A DNA stretch of 64,000 nucleotides from Zarea fungicola (lineage: Eukaryota > Ascomycota > Sordariomycetes > Hypocreales > Cordycipitaceae), in NCBI GenBank assembly GCA_900169235.1, contig FWCC01000151.1, positions 1-64,000 of the forward strand, given 5' to 3'. The notes below the pieces were generated by a model that saw only the letters and a program-made list of their open reading frames with translations, had not been told where the DNA came from and made no database searches. The translations under genes were made by a program, and so were the position numbers. This document shows positions 46,116 through 55,995 of the stretch, piece by piece; within the stretch, counting starts at the first letter, position 1, and each line of letters opens with the position of its first letter.

Positions 46116-46554
46116 AATCCAAGTTTGTGGCATGACGCTCGGAGGTGCCGTTGTGATTTCGCCTAAAATACGCGGTAGATTGGCCCTTTTTCTGGGATGC
46201 CTATAGGCCGAATCTAGGTCGCTGTCATTCGTCTTGATTTCGGGTTTAGTTGTTTTTCATTCACCTTGTTGCCGATTTACTGTCAGCAATGGCACGGCCC
46301 TGCTTAAAGTCCGAAGGCTGAACGCCAAAAAAAAATTAATAATTTTGTGAGCTAGTAGTGAGGGTGAGAATGGAGGCATCTTGAAATTAACGGGAACATC
46401 TCCGCCAAAGCTATGTAACTGTAGAGGACTAACCAGTAAATGGGCAGGCCTGAGCTTGCGTTTAGGGTCCAGCCACACACATTCCTTTGTTTTTCTTATA
46501 CGAGTAGCCGTTTTTCTGAAGTTTGGATGAAAAATTTATTATCTCGGTATTCAG

Positions 46555-46562
46555 TATAAAAA
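46555..46562 (+). promoter_or_regulatory. TATA box of the 8-Cys secreted protein gene
   Basis: tataaaaa 90 bases before the ATG at 46645, followed by a C/A/T-rich leader. Confidence 0.55.
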
Positions 46563-46644
46563 CCCTTGTACAGCCCCAATCTCCCCAACTAGTACTCTTG
46601 AATCGCAAGAACTATTGTCCTACTGGGCTCATCTTGCTTCTAGA

Positions 46645-47090
46645 ATGAAACTCTTCAGCGCCTCTCTAGCGCTTCTCAGCGTCGCTACTCAAGCTCTGAC
46701 CGTTTCTGCAGCTACTTGTGGCGGGTGGCATATTGGTATTAACGAATGCTACAACCATCGCGATCTTTATGCGGTGCGCCAGGAAGTCTGCACCCAAAGG
46801 GTTAATAGTGGAAGTTTCACCTATAACTGCAATGTTGGCACCCACCTACGGACATGCACATTCCAATACCAGGGTCCGGGTATGCCACAGCAATTGTGCT
46901 GTAAGTTGAAACCTTGCGCTGAAAATAGGCTCTGCTTATAGCTAATCTGATGAAATTAGGGGATGCATTCCAAAACATCATAGACCAGTGCTTATCAGTT
47001 GATATTGATTTTAACTGGTCAACGGGAACCTACACCTACAATATTGGCAATAACCAGCATTGGTTCTACATTGACCGCTGCCATTACTAG
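46645..47090 (+). CDS. Small secreted 8-cysteine protein, effector-like
   Basis: 128-residue secreted protein. Two exons: 46645-46900 and 46960-47090, with a 59-nt intron (GTAAGT..TTAG). The signal peptide is MKLFSASLALLSVATQALTV, followed by SA. Eight cysteines lie at 25, 35, 49, 62, 71, 85, 96 and 126, all even-pairable. The C-terminal block QQLCWDAFQNIIDQCL, then GTYTYNIGN and WFYIDRC, loosely resembles the repeat unit of small fungal glycan-binding proteins of the Y3 type. I would not assert that without a structure or profile search. The first long frame ignores the intron and would replace the last 43 residues. Aromatic and Asn-rich content with a strong TATA box suits an induced extracellular protein. 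It sits among repeats and beside another secreted-protein gene. Confidence 0.75.
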
Positions 47091-48097
47091 TTAGACAGAC
47101 CAGCAGCAAGCCCTTATACAGCGGGAAATGAAGCGGCAATCTTTGGTCGCACATTAGTCTAGGTGCAAATGTGGCCTCTAGAGATAGGTTGCACCTATAA
47201 GCTATTTCTTAACTGCTAATTGGTGTGGATGGTAGAATTTACCTTTCCTGTAAGCACTGAGAAGGTTACAAGCGCACAGGCCGGTAGGCCAATAACACCG
47301 AAATGGTGAGACTAGATACTTGAGCAGATGGTTTCGCTTTGCTAGTGCCTAAAAAGAATCGTATACTGTCACTCAGGGCAGGAATATCTCATGGTTAGAA
47401 TGCAGTTGATTGGTTAAGAAGAGTATCAGCGTACGAGGACACCCCTTACGCGATGACCTTCGGCTTCCTCATGACCTGGGATTTTTATATGAATCAGTTG
47501 ATTTGCATCACTAGGTATCATGCCCGAATTATTTCACGGAACAGACTGTATCAGTGAGACTGGACTGTTCATGGTTAATGTCGGGCGGTAGGCAGATGAT
47601 CACACAAATTACGTTCGATTAAAGGGAAGGGGTTGTCTCCCACTGCTCGGCGAAATTATGCGCTAATAGATTGGACCCTCTCGGGAATGAAGCCGGAACT
47701 TGAGCTAGCATTGGAAATCATCCTCCTCAATAGTTAACCTGTGGGCCACCATATATATTTTTTACTTCTTTGATATCGTTGTTGGGCAAGCACTGGCAGT
47801 GTAGATGTGCGCTCGTACTTACACGGACGCATGCCCAAAAGCAGTCTGCTCCTGTTTTGCCCATGTTTATACGCATTGTTGGAGTTCAAAGTGCATTCAA
47901 GGTCATGGAATCCCATGCTAAAGAACATGGGCAGGGTGTAAGAGGCTGAGAAAATGGTGTATTCTGTAGCCACTCAAAGAGACCTAATTCTACCTAAGCT
48001 TCGGCTTGTACAGGAGCTGGTTCTACCAGAAAGACCAACCAACTGTTGGTTCCCAGTTCAGTCTATCTTGTCATAGCCCAGGCTGGCGGGATACAGC
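47091..48097. other. Intergenic spacer with a dispersed repeat copy
   Basis: 1 kb between convergent secreted-protein genes. Contains copy 3 of the dispersed repeat near 47367. No gene is supported. Confidence 0.5.
47367..47420. repeat. Diverged dispersed repeat, copy 3
   Basis: Begins ctgtcactcagggcagg and contains gcagttgattggttaa. It then shares the downstream pattern 'tacgaggacaccccttac' with 'tgcgaggatacccccta' after copy 1. Confidence 0.6.
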
Positions 48098-48685
48098 CTA
48101 GCAGTTGTAGTAGCCAATGAAGGATTGAATTGAGCAGTAGTTGGAGTTTGTGCAGGAGTTCGTTCCTCCCGAAATACCAACGGACTGTTGGCGACCCGTG
48201 CAGCCAATGCCCTCATAGAGCAGACCGGTGGGGTAAGGGTTGGAGTGGTATTGCTCGGCCACCCAGGCGCTCAAGCCATAAGAACCCAAGTTGATGCATC
48301 CAGTACCGCACCCAAAGTTCTGAACGCCTGCAATGAAACTAAAGGACGGGCAGTTGTATCCACCGTAAATGTTGATAATTCGGTTGCCGGAGCGCTTGTC
48401 AAGGCCGGTAGACGCGTCACTCGTATCACCAACACCAAGATCAAGCATGGTTCCTGGCTGAAGGTCAATGACGGGCATGCCGTCGGGCTTCTCGAAGTAG
48501 GTGCCGTTAACAATGGCGGATTCAAGAGCAGCCAACTCTGCTGGGGAAAGCTTGTAAGCTTCTCCGTCATAATTGACGATTGGAGCCTTATCTGCCGGAG
48601 GCAATCCTGCTGGAATTTCGACAGCGTTGCAGCTTGCCATGGCCTTGCTAGCGAAGAGGCCGAGAGCGATGATTGTGAAAATCAT
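48098..48685 (-). CDS. Secreted Cys-rich protein with Kex2-type site
   Basis: 195-residue single-exon preproprotein. The signal peptide is MIFTIIALGLFASKAMA. The pro-region to residue 98 is acidic with LSPAELAALESAIVNGTYFE and ends in DKR (KR at 97-98), a classical Kex2 cleavage site. Cutting there leaves a mature domain of 97 residues rich in Gly, Asn, Tyr and Ser, with seven cysteines at 112, 126, 130, 162, 178, 184 and 195. It contains IYGGYNCPSFSF, GCGTGC and NSCTNSNYCSIQSF. The odd Cys count means one may stay free, pair with another chain or pair with Cys19 before cleavage. The Gly/Tyr-rich pattern with buried Cys suggests a compact beta fold, but I recognise no named family. The function (effector, antimicrobial or signal) is unknown. 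It is convergent with the 8-Cys secreted protein. Confidence 0.78.
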   Translation of the reverse strand: MIFTIIALGLFASKAMASCNAVEIPAGLPPADKAPIVNYDGEAYKLSPAELAALESAIVNGTYFEKPDGMPVIDLQPGTMLDLGVGDTSDASTGLDKRSGNRIINIYGGYNCPSFSFIAGVQNFGCGTGCINLGSYGLSAWVAEQYHSNPYPTGLLYEGIGCTGRQQSVGISGGTNSCTNSNYCSIQSFIGYYNC

Positions 48686-50956
48686 TTTGGTAAAGGATAC
48701 AAAAGAGTTGGAGAAGAGAGAATGACGATGAGGATGTAAGTGATGCAGAACTGGAAATGGTATGTCTTAGGCGTTCTTTATATGGTAAAAGTTCTATATA
48801 GATATGGAGCAAATATCTACTTTGACTCATTTCACTCGGAAAAGGATGACGGTAAGCGAGCAATAGATGATTGGCGCGGCACGCACGGAAGAAGCTGTCA
48901 CCGGCTTTGATTACTTGTAATGAAGCCTCTTCGGGCTACTTGACAGTAGGTGTGGATATTCAGGCTGTGAAGGAGAGCCTGTTGTAAAAGTAGACTTTAA
49001 ACCCCTACCACTTTCCTCGAACGGATTAAGAGCGTCTGCATGAAGCTAAATGAGACGCGGGTTGGATGAGACGGTGGCTGCGAGCAAACAGATTCTTACC
49101 TGCGGATATGGTATCCAAGTTCGGTGCACTGGTCAGTGGCGAAGCTGTGAAGAGTGCAGCAAGTTACTCTCGTACACCACCTGCTATGTCTGCTCACCTG
49201 CTCTATTACAAGGATTGAATTACTCTAATACCTGCAGCTTTGGTACATTCGTGATGAATTTGCCAACTGATCCAGTTTGGTTGTAGCAGAGGTAAAAGCA
49301 AGACTGCAATGTTTCGTATAAGAGTCTTGTCGCCGCATACCGCGTACTTGTCTGTTTCAGGGAAGTTGATATCAGATAGAACTGAGTCAGTATATCACTA
49401 GAGTGGAACTCTGCTCAAAAGACTCTCTTCAATACCTTGGCCGAGGTTACCGAGATTACCAAGGACCACTTTTTGACGACTGCTCATCACTCGTTGGGCC
49501 CTTAACGTGTATTTTTCATATAGTTTTGTCTGTTTGTCCTGTTGTCTTTTGCACCAGAGGCTCGGTTCCTGGGTAATTACGCTGCGTCTCATAGATTCTC
49601 ACACCTGTATCTCTTCAATTTAAGATTTAAAACACACATTACAGAACTTGTTGCGCTATAAAAACTAGACTGGGACCATGGCTGTAAAGTAAGCTCGTGC
49701 AGTAACAGACTCGCAGACTACTAGTCCAAGACGATACAACAAGCCTTGTGGGGTAGGAGCCCTTTCCCGAAGTCAAAGTTTCCATTTCGCCGAACTGCGC
49801 GCCACAACTGTTCAAATGAGACGGCCCATGCCGTAGGTCAGCAGGTAAGTCGGGCTATTCCGCAGCCCAAAACATAGTTACAGTATCCATGACCAACATC
49901 CTAGATAGGATATTGGAAATTTGACTTGTCCGAAATCCTTATTAATTCTGTACTTATTCCTCGGGCATGGCATCTAGATATCTCCGAGACTCGGAGCCAT
50001 GGAAATAGGTCTTAGCAGACTCAGCCACGTTGTCTCATTGTGGCAGCGAGTCGAGCGTACGTCGGGTGGAAACAGAGCTCACAAAATCGAGAACCGCGAG
50101 GTATAATGAAAGTAACATTATGTTCCTTGACTCTCTACAAGGGAAACGAGTTAGGAAGTTCTACCTCTATTTTTAGGCAGATCCCTTTGTGTTTAATATT
50201 TCTTTTTGGACTTGTCTACCTTTTTACTATTATGCGTTCTTGGTTGATTATTCGCAGTTGTGGCTGGCTGGTGGTGACGAAACCTCCGCGATAATGGATG
50301 GTTAGTGCTAGCGTCAGCGTCTAACTCGGCGACGGATCAGTCGGAGCAGTGTGCCGGCAGCCGAACACTGATCCGTCGCCCTCTAACGCCAAGTTGTGAG
50401 GTACTATTACTAAAGCAGGAAAGTGATAGAGACTAATGCTACTTATTTGTTATGCAATTGCAATCAACATAGCAATTTGATACATAAATAAGAGGACGCA
50501 TAGAGTAGAAAGACTTACATATGATAGTTGCTTAATCCACCTTGCGCACAGACTTGGCAACCTCAGCTTACCAACCTCATTTGAGATCAAGAGTAAGCGG
50601 TTCAAAAGATACCGAGTAGGATTTTTCATGTGCTCGTTAACAAGACGTCGTGAGTGTAGTCAAGCTGTGCGCAGACAAAGGTTTTCTGTACCTACTGTAT
50701 ATCTTTGAGAACAGCGCCAACTTTAGCGGTCATCGAGTTGCGAAAGACCCGGCCAAAGTCTTGGAGAGGTTTGTGAAAGAATTACAGGCCAAGGATGATA
50801 TCTTCAGGGCCAAAAGTTGTCGGTTGAATACGCGGTAGTGTATTAATATGTTGTCCAATAGCCCATGTCAATAGCGACAAAGCACATTAGGTTCAAGTTT
50901 ATAAAACTTCTATGCCTCAAAACAGATATAGTTTGTTAAGCCAAATCATCTCCTTC
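48686..50956. other. Gene-poor spacer with inverted repeat
   Basis: 2.3 kb. The first 130 bases are the promoter of the gene at 48685, with a tataaa-like element around 48780 on the minus strand. A TATA-like element at about 49659 precedes an ATG that reaches a stop in five codons. A perfect 14-bp inverted repeat lies at 50328-50380. No gene is supported. Confidence 0.5.
50328..50380. repeat. 14-bp perfect inverted repeat, 25-bp spacer
   Basis: Arms ggcgacggatcagt (50328-50341) and actgatccgtcgcc (50367-50380). Similarity continues outward imperfectly and a smaller cagtgt/acactg pair lies inside. It resembles the tip of a small transposable element. Confidence 0.85.
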
Positions 50957-52282
50957 CTATAGTTTCACGTTTTTTACTGGAAAGGTAAACATGCAGCTAG
51001 GCAATGACTTGGTGTCATCCATCGCTAGGAAGCCATCAAAATCGACAGTACTTCCTTGGGGGCATGACTGGGCGTTTGCGATAACGTCATTCATGTTAAT
51101 ACCAAGGTCGGTTAGGGCAAAGATATCATTTGCTTGCTTCGCCCCATCAATTACATTTCCACTTCCGGCCACAGCTCCAATCCGGAACAGAGCGCAACCG
51201 CCTATAACAGTGAATCCGCCCTCTGCCTTGCAAACAGTACCAGGCTGGCCTGGGGGGTCTGCCAGCGGAGTACTGTCGATGAACATGGCGTAGCCAAGGA
51301 CCGAAATGATTTGCGACGCAATCCATGTCTTCATTTGCTTCTCCATCTGCGCCTGCAGGTCGGCGACCTGAGGCACGTCGTCGAGGAACCCACCGCGGTA
51401 AGCGTTCTGAAAGGCAACAGTACTAGCGATTTGGTTGATGTCTGTAATCAGGGTAGGGTCCTGATTCGGGCCGAAAATTTGCGCAACGAGATCTGACATT
51501 CGCTTCTGCGTCCCCACTGCCACAGCCTCTAATTGCTGACTCAATGTATCCTTGGTTGCCGATGCTTGCTTGTCAATGTCGCTATTAGACTGTAGGATAC
51601 TAATGATATCCTTTCCGTCATTCTTTAAATCCTTTTTTGTGGCCTTGGCTACAATCTTGATCTTCTTCATAAACGAAGAAGCTGCCTTGACCTCACCACC
51701 AATAGGCAGGACATCAACAACAAGGTCTGCGATAAGATCAAACACAGCTGGGCCTATAGGCTGCTTCTGTGGTGAGAGTTTATCTACCAAGTTGCTAATA
51801 AAGTTTTGGCTGTTTAGGTCGTCGACTGCCTGGCGGACAGCGAGGAAATGGCTCCGCAAACCCTCGTATAAATTAATATAATTGGCAGCGAGGTACCCGC
51901 CCTCTGGTGAGGAAAAAGCAATGCATAGCGTGTCGTTTAGACCTATGAAATTGCAAGAAGCGCCATCTGGGTTGTTGACAGGCTTGATTTGGCAATTGGT
52001 GGGATCCTGGATGTTTGAGCAGTCAAAATTGGCGTTGGCGGTCTGGCCCTTGGGTGCGAGTTGCGATAAAACAAATTTAGGGAAGTTATCTGAGGTACCA
52101 AAACCCTCAATTATGGAGAATAAAAAGGCATCAATGCCAAAGGCATCCCAGTTTGCCTTTGTTAGGTCCGAGTTGGCGCATTTCGTTACTGGCGTTGGAC
52201 CAATGGCGCAGAAACCATGGACACCACTTATGCCGATGATCGCGCCGGCTACAGCAAAGACAGATGGAGATTTTAGAAGCAT
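50957..52282 (-). CDS. Secreted protein of unknown function, 441 aa
   Basis: Single-exon extracellular protein. The signal peptide is MLLKSPSVFAVAGAIIGISG, followed by VHG. The N-terminal part contains LTKANWDAFGIDAFLFSIIE and FGTSDNFPKFVLSQL with several cysteines (CAIG, KCANSD, FDCSN, NCQI, SCNF, LCIA). The middle is a hydrophobic/amphipathic helical region (VFDLIADLVVDVLPIGGEVK, AASSFMKKIKIVAKATKKDL). The C-terminus has a second Cys group (VCKAEGGFTVIGGCALF, SCPQG, SCMF). The layout, with a Cys-stabilised head, central amphipathic helices and Cys-stabilised tail, recalls uncharacterised fungal secreted families such as DUF7872 proteins. That comparison is from memory and weak. The central helices could insert in membranes (inference). 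A good TATA box lies 90 bases upstream. Confidence 0.8.
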   Translation of the reverse strand: MLLKSPSVFAVAGAIIGISGVHGFCAIGPTPVTKCANSDLTKANWDAFGIDAFLFSIIEGFGTSDNFPKFVLSQLAPKGQTANANFDCSNIQDPTNCQIKPVNNPDGASCNFIGLNDTLCIAFSSPEGGYLAANYINLYEGLRSHFLAVRQAVDDLNSQNFISNLVDKLSPQKQPIGPAVFDLIADLVVDVLPIGGEVKAASSFMKKIKIVAKATKKDLKNDGKDIISILQSNSDIDKQASATKDTLSQQLEAVAVGTQKRMSDLVAQIFGPNQDPTLITDINQIASTVAFQNAYRGGFLDDVPQVADLQAQMEKQMKTWIASQIISVLGYAMFIDSTPLADPPGQPGTVCKAEGGFTVIGGCALFRIGAVAGSGNVIDGAKQANDIFALTDLGINMNDVIANAQSCPQGSTVDFDGFLAMDDTKSLPSCMFTFPVKNVKL

Positions 52283-52371
52283 GTTGGCCTATAAGCCAGG
52301 TTGGATAACGTGAATAGAATGCACAGTTTTCGCACTAGCTATGAAAACGTTTTACCAAGGAAGCGGGATAC

Positions 52372-52381
52372 CTTTTATATA
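52372..52381 (-). promoter_or_regulatory. TATA box of the 441-aa secreted protein gene
   Basis: TATATAAAAG read on the minus strand, about 90 bases upstream of the start at 52282. Confidence 0.6.
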
Positions 52382-52833
52382 GGGGTCGTCTGTCCTAATG
52401 TTTTAGGAGGACCGCGCATATATTACGCGCTACGAACTAGTCGCCTTTTGCATACGGCAGCCCGACAACTAGTAGGTGGATCTGAGGTGCCATGTCATCG
52501 TTTCGCTCAAATTAAATTAGTAAATAATCCGTACTATTAATGGCTGCAGTGTAATTCCACTGTGCTAGTCGTTATCATTTAGAGTGCGTGCAACTGTTGG
52601 GCAGCGTCAGTTGGCAGGAGGAGAGCCTACAGGCGAATGAATTGGTTATCACGTAATACGGGAGGGCAAAGTCGATATAGTTGCCGTCGGGCCCCTTCAT
52701 CTCCCTTTTACAAGCTGCGACCGACCATTTCGTTGCCGTATGTTGCCGGGCGTCGTGCGGCTTGTCTAGGAAACGTGTCGATACTACCCGATTTGGTATC
52801 TATTTGACATCTTCCTGACAGGGGTACTGCCAT

Positions 52834-52851
52834 GTGCTAACTAGTTAGCAC
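52834..52851. repeat. 18-bp perfect palindrome gtgctaactagttagcac
   Basis: A self-complementary 18-mer with no spacer. Its first 12 bases recur at 17673-17684 and part of it (actagttagc) again at 52890-52899. Confidence 0.9.
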
Positions 52852-53135
52852 GCCACTTCTGGTGCCCACAAAAGCCATGAATAGACATGACTAGTTAGCC
52901 AACTGAACACATTGGCCATCTTACGACGATGACTGGTTTTGTTGGGATACACAGTGGTGCTCGGCACGCGACTCCATACTGCTGAATATTTATGGTTGTT
53001 ATTTGGAGATGCTTCTTTTGCATTATTATAGTGGCTGACATGACTAATGCTACAAGTATGAATCTTAGACCGACTCGAATGAGATCAATAGTTTGAATCT
53101 TTGCTTCTGAGAACAACAAGTATACGTATGCTCCG

Positions 53136-53993
53136 CTACACTGTCATGCTAGAATACGGAACTGAAACAGGCGTGATCTGCCTGTAGGTCCGTTTCTTGC
53201 TGTTGATTTGGATGATGATGAAAACCAAGAGGCAGACAAGCTCAACTGCCCCTGCTCCAATAAGAGCGTAGAAGCTATAGTTCTAGAGAGTTGGTTAGTA
53301 TGAGCAGAACTGAACATATTTTCTTACTGGCAGCATACCAGTTTACCGCATAGTGCCGGAAAGTCAACATGAGGATTGATAAAACGCTTAGGGCTACACG
53401 ACCATGCCCACACAGACCAATGGCTCGTCCCTCGGTTATTATCAAGCTTATAATAGAGGGCAGCAGCCACCCAGAGACCAATCGAAAACAACGACGTGAA
53501 CATAACCACTATCACGTAGATTTTACTCTTGCGTATATTCTGGAGCTATGATAGCCATATTAGTACCCAGGATTCTGTAAGGGATTGAAGAAGAAACGGT
53601 ACTTACACCCGCAAGGTGCATTACTAGGGCGAAGATGTGGATGACAGCCGCGATGCCACCAGCAATTATATTTATCCACGTTGGCCACAAATCCATGCCC
53701 GCTGGCCAAGCGCGAATGCGAAAGCCAGAGGTCACTTCTTGAACTATTTCATCACGAGTCCGCACCCACTCAGTGGCGGCAAACGTTTGCAGACCAATGA
53801 CAGAACCAGCCAACGCCAAGGCGACGACACGCAATGCGATGCGCACTCCGCCAAAAGCAGTCGTGGGTAAACGGCCCTCCTTCTGTCTGGCGTTGCGCGT
53901 CGTGGCCAGCTTCTCGGCAGTAGGAAGGGTGTCATGGCCGTGCGGCGAACTAAATGGCTCATAGGCCGAGGAATATGGCTGGTTTGGATTCAT
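53136..53993 (-). CDS. Four-TM membrane protein, MARVEL-like layout
   Basis: Three exons: 53993-53607, 53545-53339 and 53282-53136, with introns of 61 nt (TACTAAT branch site) and 56 nt, giving 246 residues. The cytosolic N-terminus of 45 residues contains YSSAYEPF. Four hydrophobic helices follow: about 50-73 (RIALRVVALALAGSVIGLQT), 107-128 (INIIAGGIAAVIHIFALVMH), 138-160 (IYVIVVMFTSLFSIGLWVAA) and 200-222 (ALIGAGAVELVCLLVFIII). The short C-terminus ends PYSSMTV. Two extracellular loops, the second with W and paired Cys (VWAWSCS, PALCG), match the topology of MARVEL/Sur7-type fungal proteins that organise plasma-membrane domains. The function is inferred only from topology. The in-phase joins (LAG to LQNIRKSK, GKL to NYSFYAL) support the exon model. 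Confidence 0.75.
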
Positions 53994-54726
53994 TGTTGGC
54001 GATGGAGACTTATACCGGAGCTTGTTGATGGAGACGCAGAGTCGGGATACAAAGAAGATGCTGACATGACGTTATAAGTGAGGTTTGTGTAGAAGGGAAG
54101 TAGTGAAGTAATAAGTCGTTCTGGATTCTACCAGCGCACAACCAGCTCCGTAGAATTCCCATTGAAACATTAGAAGCAGCAAAGTCTATGAATAGACCAT
54201 ACCAATTTCCAGTTTAAACCAAGACCTCTTTGCTACGTGACATAGGTGTAAGACTTTCGGAGATGACCCACTCACCACAGAGGCTGAAAAGATGTAGAAC
54301 CGTCTTCCAGAAAGGGAATGCTAGCCGCGGCCGTGATTTATTTGAGTGTCCGCTTTCGATAATTTAACCCCTAGTTTGAACTAGTTGCCAAAGATTAAAC
54401 TTCTAGTACCTGTGCCACGCCTCCACTACCGGGGCTGGAGAGGCGTGGTAGATGTAGAGGAAAATCTGACATCAGTGCAGATTTGTCAGTAAGTCAGGTA
54501 CTATGTTTAAATAGCAGCTCGTACAATATGACACTTGAAATAGATACTAGTAGTCTTCGGTATATTACCACTACAGCTAGTTTGTGACAGCAACGGGGCC
54601 AGTTCTTAATCAGGCTGTTGGCATTTCCTGGGTGCAGATAGTGGGCCACACCATCTGAAAGGCAGAAGAACAAAGAGGTAGTTTTCAATGAAACACATTT
54701 CACTTGGTCAGCTGTCTCATTCATGG
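53994..54726. other. Intergenic spacer
   Basis: 730 bases upstream of the four-TM gene. No gene is seen. A short inverted repeat (gccacgcctcca .. tggagaggcgtgg) lies around 54414-54447. Confidence 0.5.
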
Positions 54727-55200
54727 CTATTTAAGAAGTTTACACACGGAGGCAAGGCTACCAAAATGGGTATCAGAAAACACATAATTGTCAGTCGGCA
54801 AACAGCGGCACTCAGTGGAGAGTAGCGTGTACCGGATCGCGACAAGCTCTGTTTCAATCCGGCTAAAGCGCTGCAATTGACCGTGCCAGCCAGAAGGCAT
54901 AAACCCCAACGATCCTGGCTTATAGAAAGTCACTTCACTCTTCGGTTCCCAAAAATGACGATGGTCAAGCGGCGCGTTTATTAAGCTGGTCCTAGGCATG
55001 TCGCTTGTACCGTCCATCCATTGTCGATAAGCAGCCGCCCGTGCCAGAGCTAAGGGATAATCCAAGTGCATCTATATTCAGTTTTGGTTTATTAGTAAAA
55101 CTATCCAGCCTATCAACAGCATCTTTACTGCCTCTGGTCCCCGGGTAATGGGTAATGGGTGAGAAGCTGGGCATGGGGTTGCGCCTGTCGCTGGGCACAT
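54727..55200 (-). CDS. Possible small two-exon gene, unknown product
   Basis: Low-confidence model. Exons 55200-55129 and 55071-54727 are joined across a 57-nt intron with GTAAAG, a perfect TACTAAT branch site and ATATAG, in phase. It would give 138 residues. Exon 2 (MHLDYPLALARAAAYRQWMD, HRHFWEPKSEVTFYKPGSLG) has normal-looking protein composition. I recognise no family. The good intron signals are the main support. The rival is that exon 2 is a chance frame. Confidence 0.35.
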
Positions 55201-55995
55201 TTATGAGGAGCAGTACTATAACCGTCCCGAGTGCGACCGAGAAAGACACTGTTATTTCTGAAAAATTATTTTAAAAAAAAAATTCAAATCAAAATTCAAA
55301 TGGTAATATTTACAACGTCTGAGTGATTTTACGTGCTTGCTTAGAGCCACTACCGTTGTGACTCTTTGATCAGCTCGCTCTTGGCAAAGAAGGCCCACCA
55401 CTTAGAGGCAGCCAAGGAGCGACTGCCTGATTTCATGACGACGTACCCCTTACACGTGCCATTTTATTATATGAACAAGTTATAAAGCAGTTCAAGGCTC
55501 TCTGTGACCAATGCTTGTTTCAACTTTTTGCAGCATGTAGCCGAAGCCAGTGAAGTATCTCTCCAGCAACTCGGTAGTGAGCCAGGTAATCCAACAGTAT
55601 AGCCAACAGAGGGAGCTCTCTGGCCAATCAGGGCGGGTGTGGCGGTGAAGCAAGAGAGAGAAAATATCTTCCTGTGGCTGAGCGCAGGCTATGAGCAATG
55701 GGTGGATTCAGGACGGCGTAACCAAAAGTAACTAGCCTTGTCCCTGAGGTTGCTAAGTTGATTGATAAATCAATTTCCCATTTTTACATCTTTTTTTCTG
55801 AGACAGTCCCTATCGTTAGCATCTGCTTTGCGCGGGTGGTGGCGCGATAAAACAATCCGATCAATACGCTTGGTGGTGTTTGATCTGTCCCGCAACGGGG
55901 TTTTCCCACCATCGCCAGGCTGACCTCTGCGCATGCATACAATCAACCCCAAACGGAATCTCGTCTGAGACTTACAAAGTAACCACATTGGTCAA
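55201..55995. other. Intergenic, no gene supported
   Basis: 800 bases upstream of the Zn2Cys6 gene at 55996. Contains an A/T-rich tract at 55258-55305. Nothing else is seen. Confidence 0.5.

Larger units (their letters stand above)
44776..46644. other. Repeat-bearing gene-poor spacer
   Basis: 1.9 kb. Contains two copies of a diverged dispersed repeat (about 45051 and 46063), a TATA box at 45474-45480 followed at 45525 by a 50-codon frame that goes nowhere, and a 60-codon minus-strand frame at 45820-45638 that begins like a signal peptide. None is strong enough to call a gene. It reads as decayed secreted-protein genes and repeats. Confidence 0.45.
52283..53135. other. Promoter of the 441-aa gene and spacer with palindrome
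   Basis: 850 bases. Contains the TATA box of the gene at 52282 and an 18-bp perfect palindrome at 52834-52851. No coding frame is supported. Confidence 0.55.
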
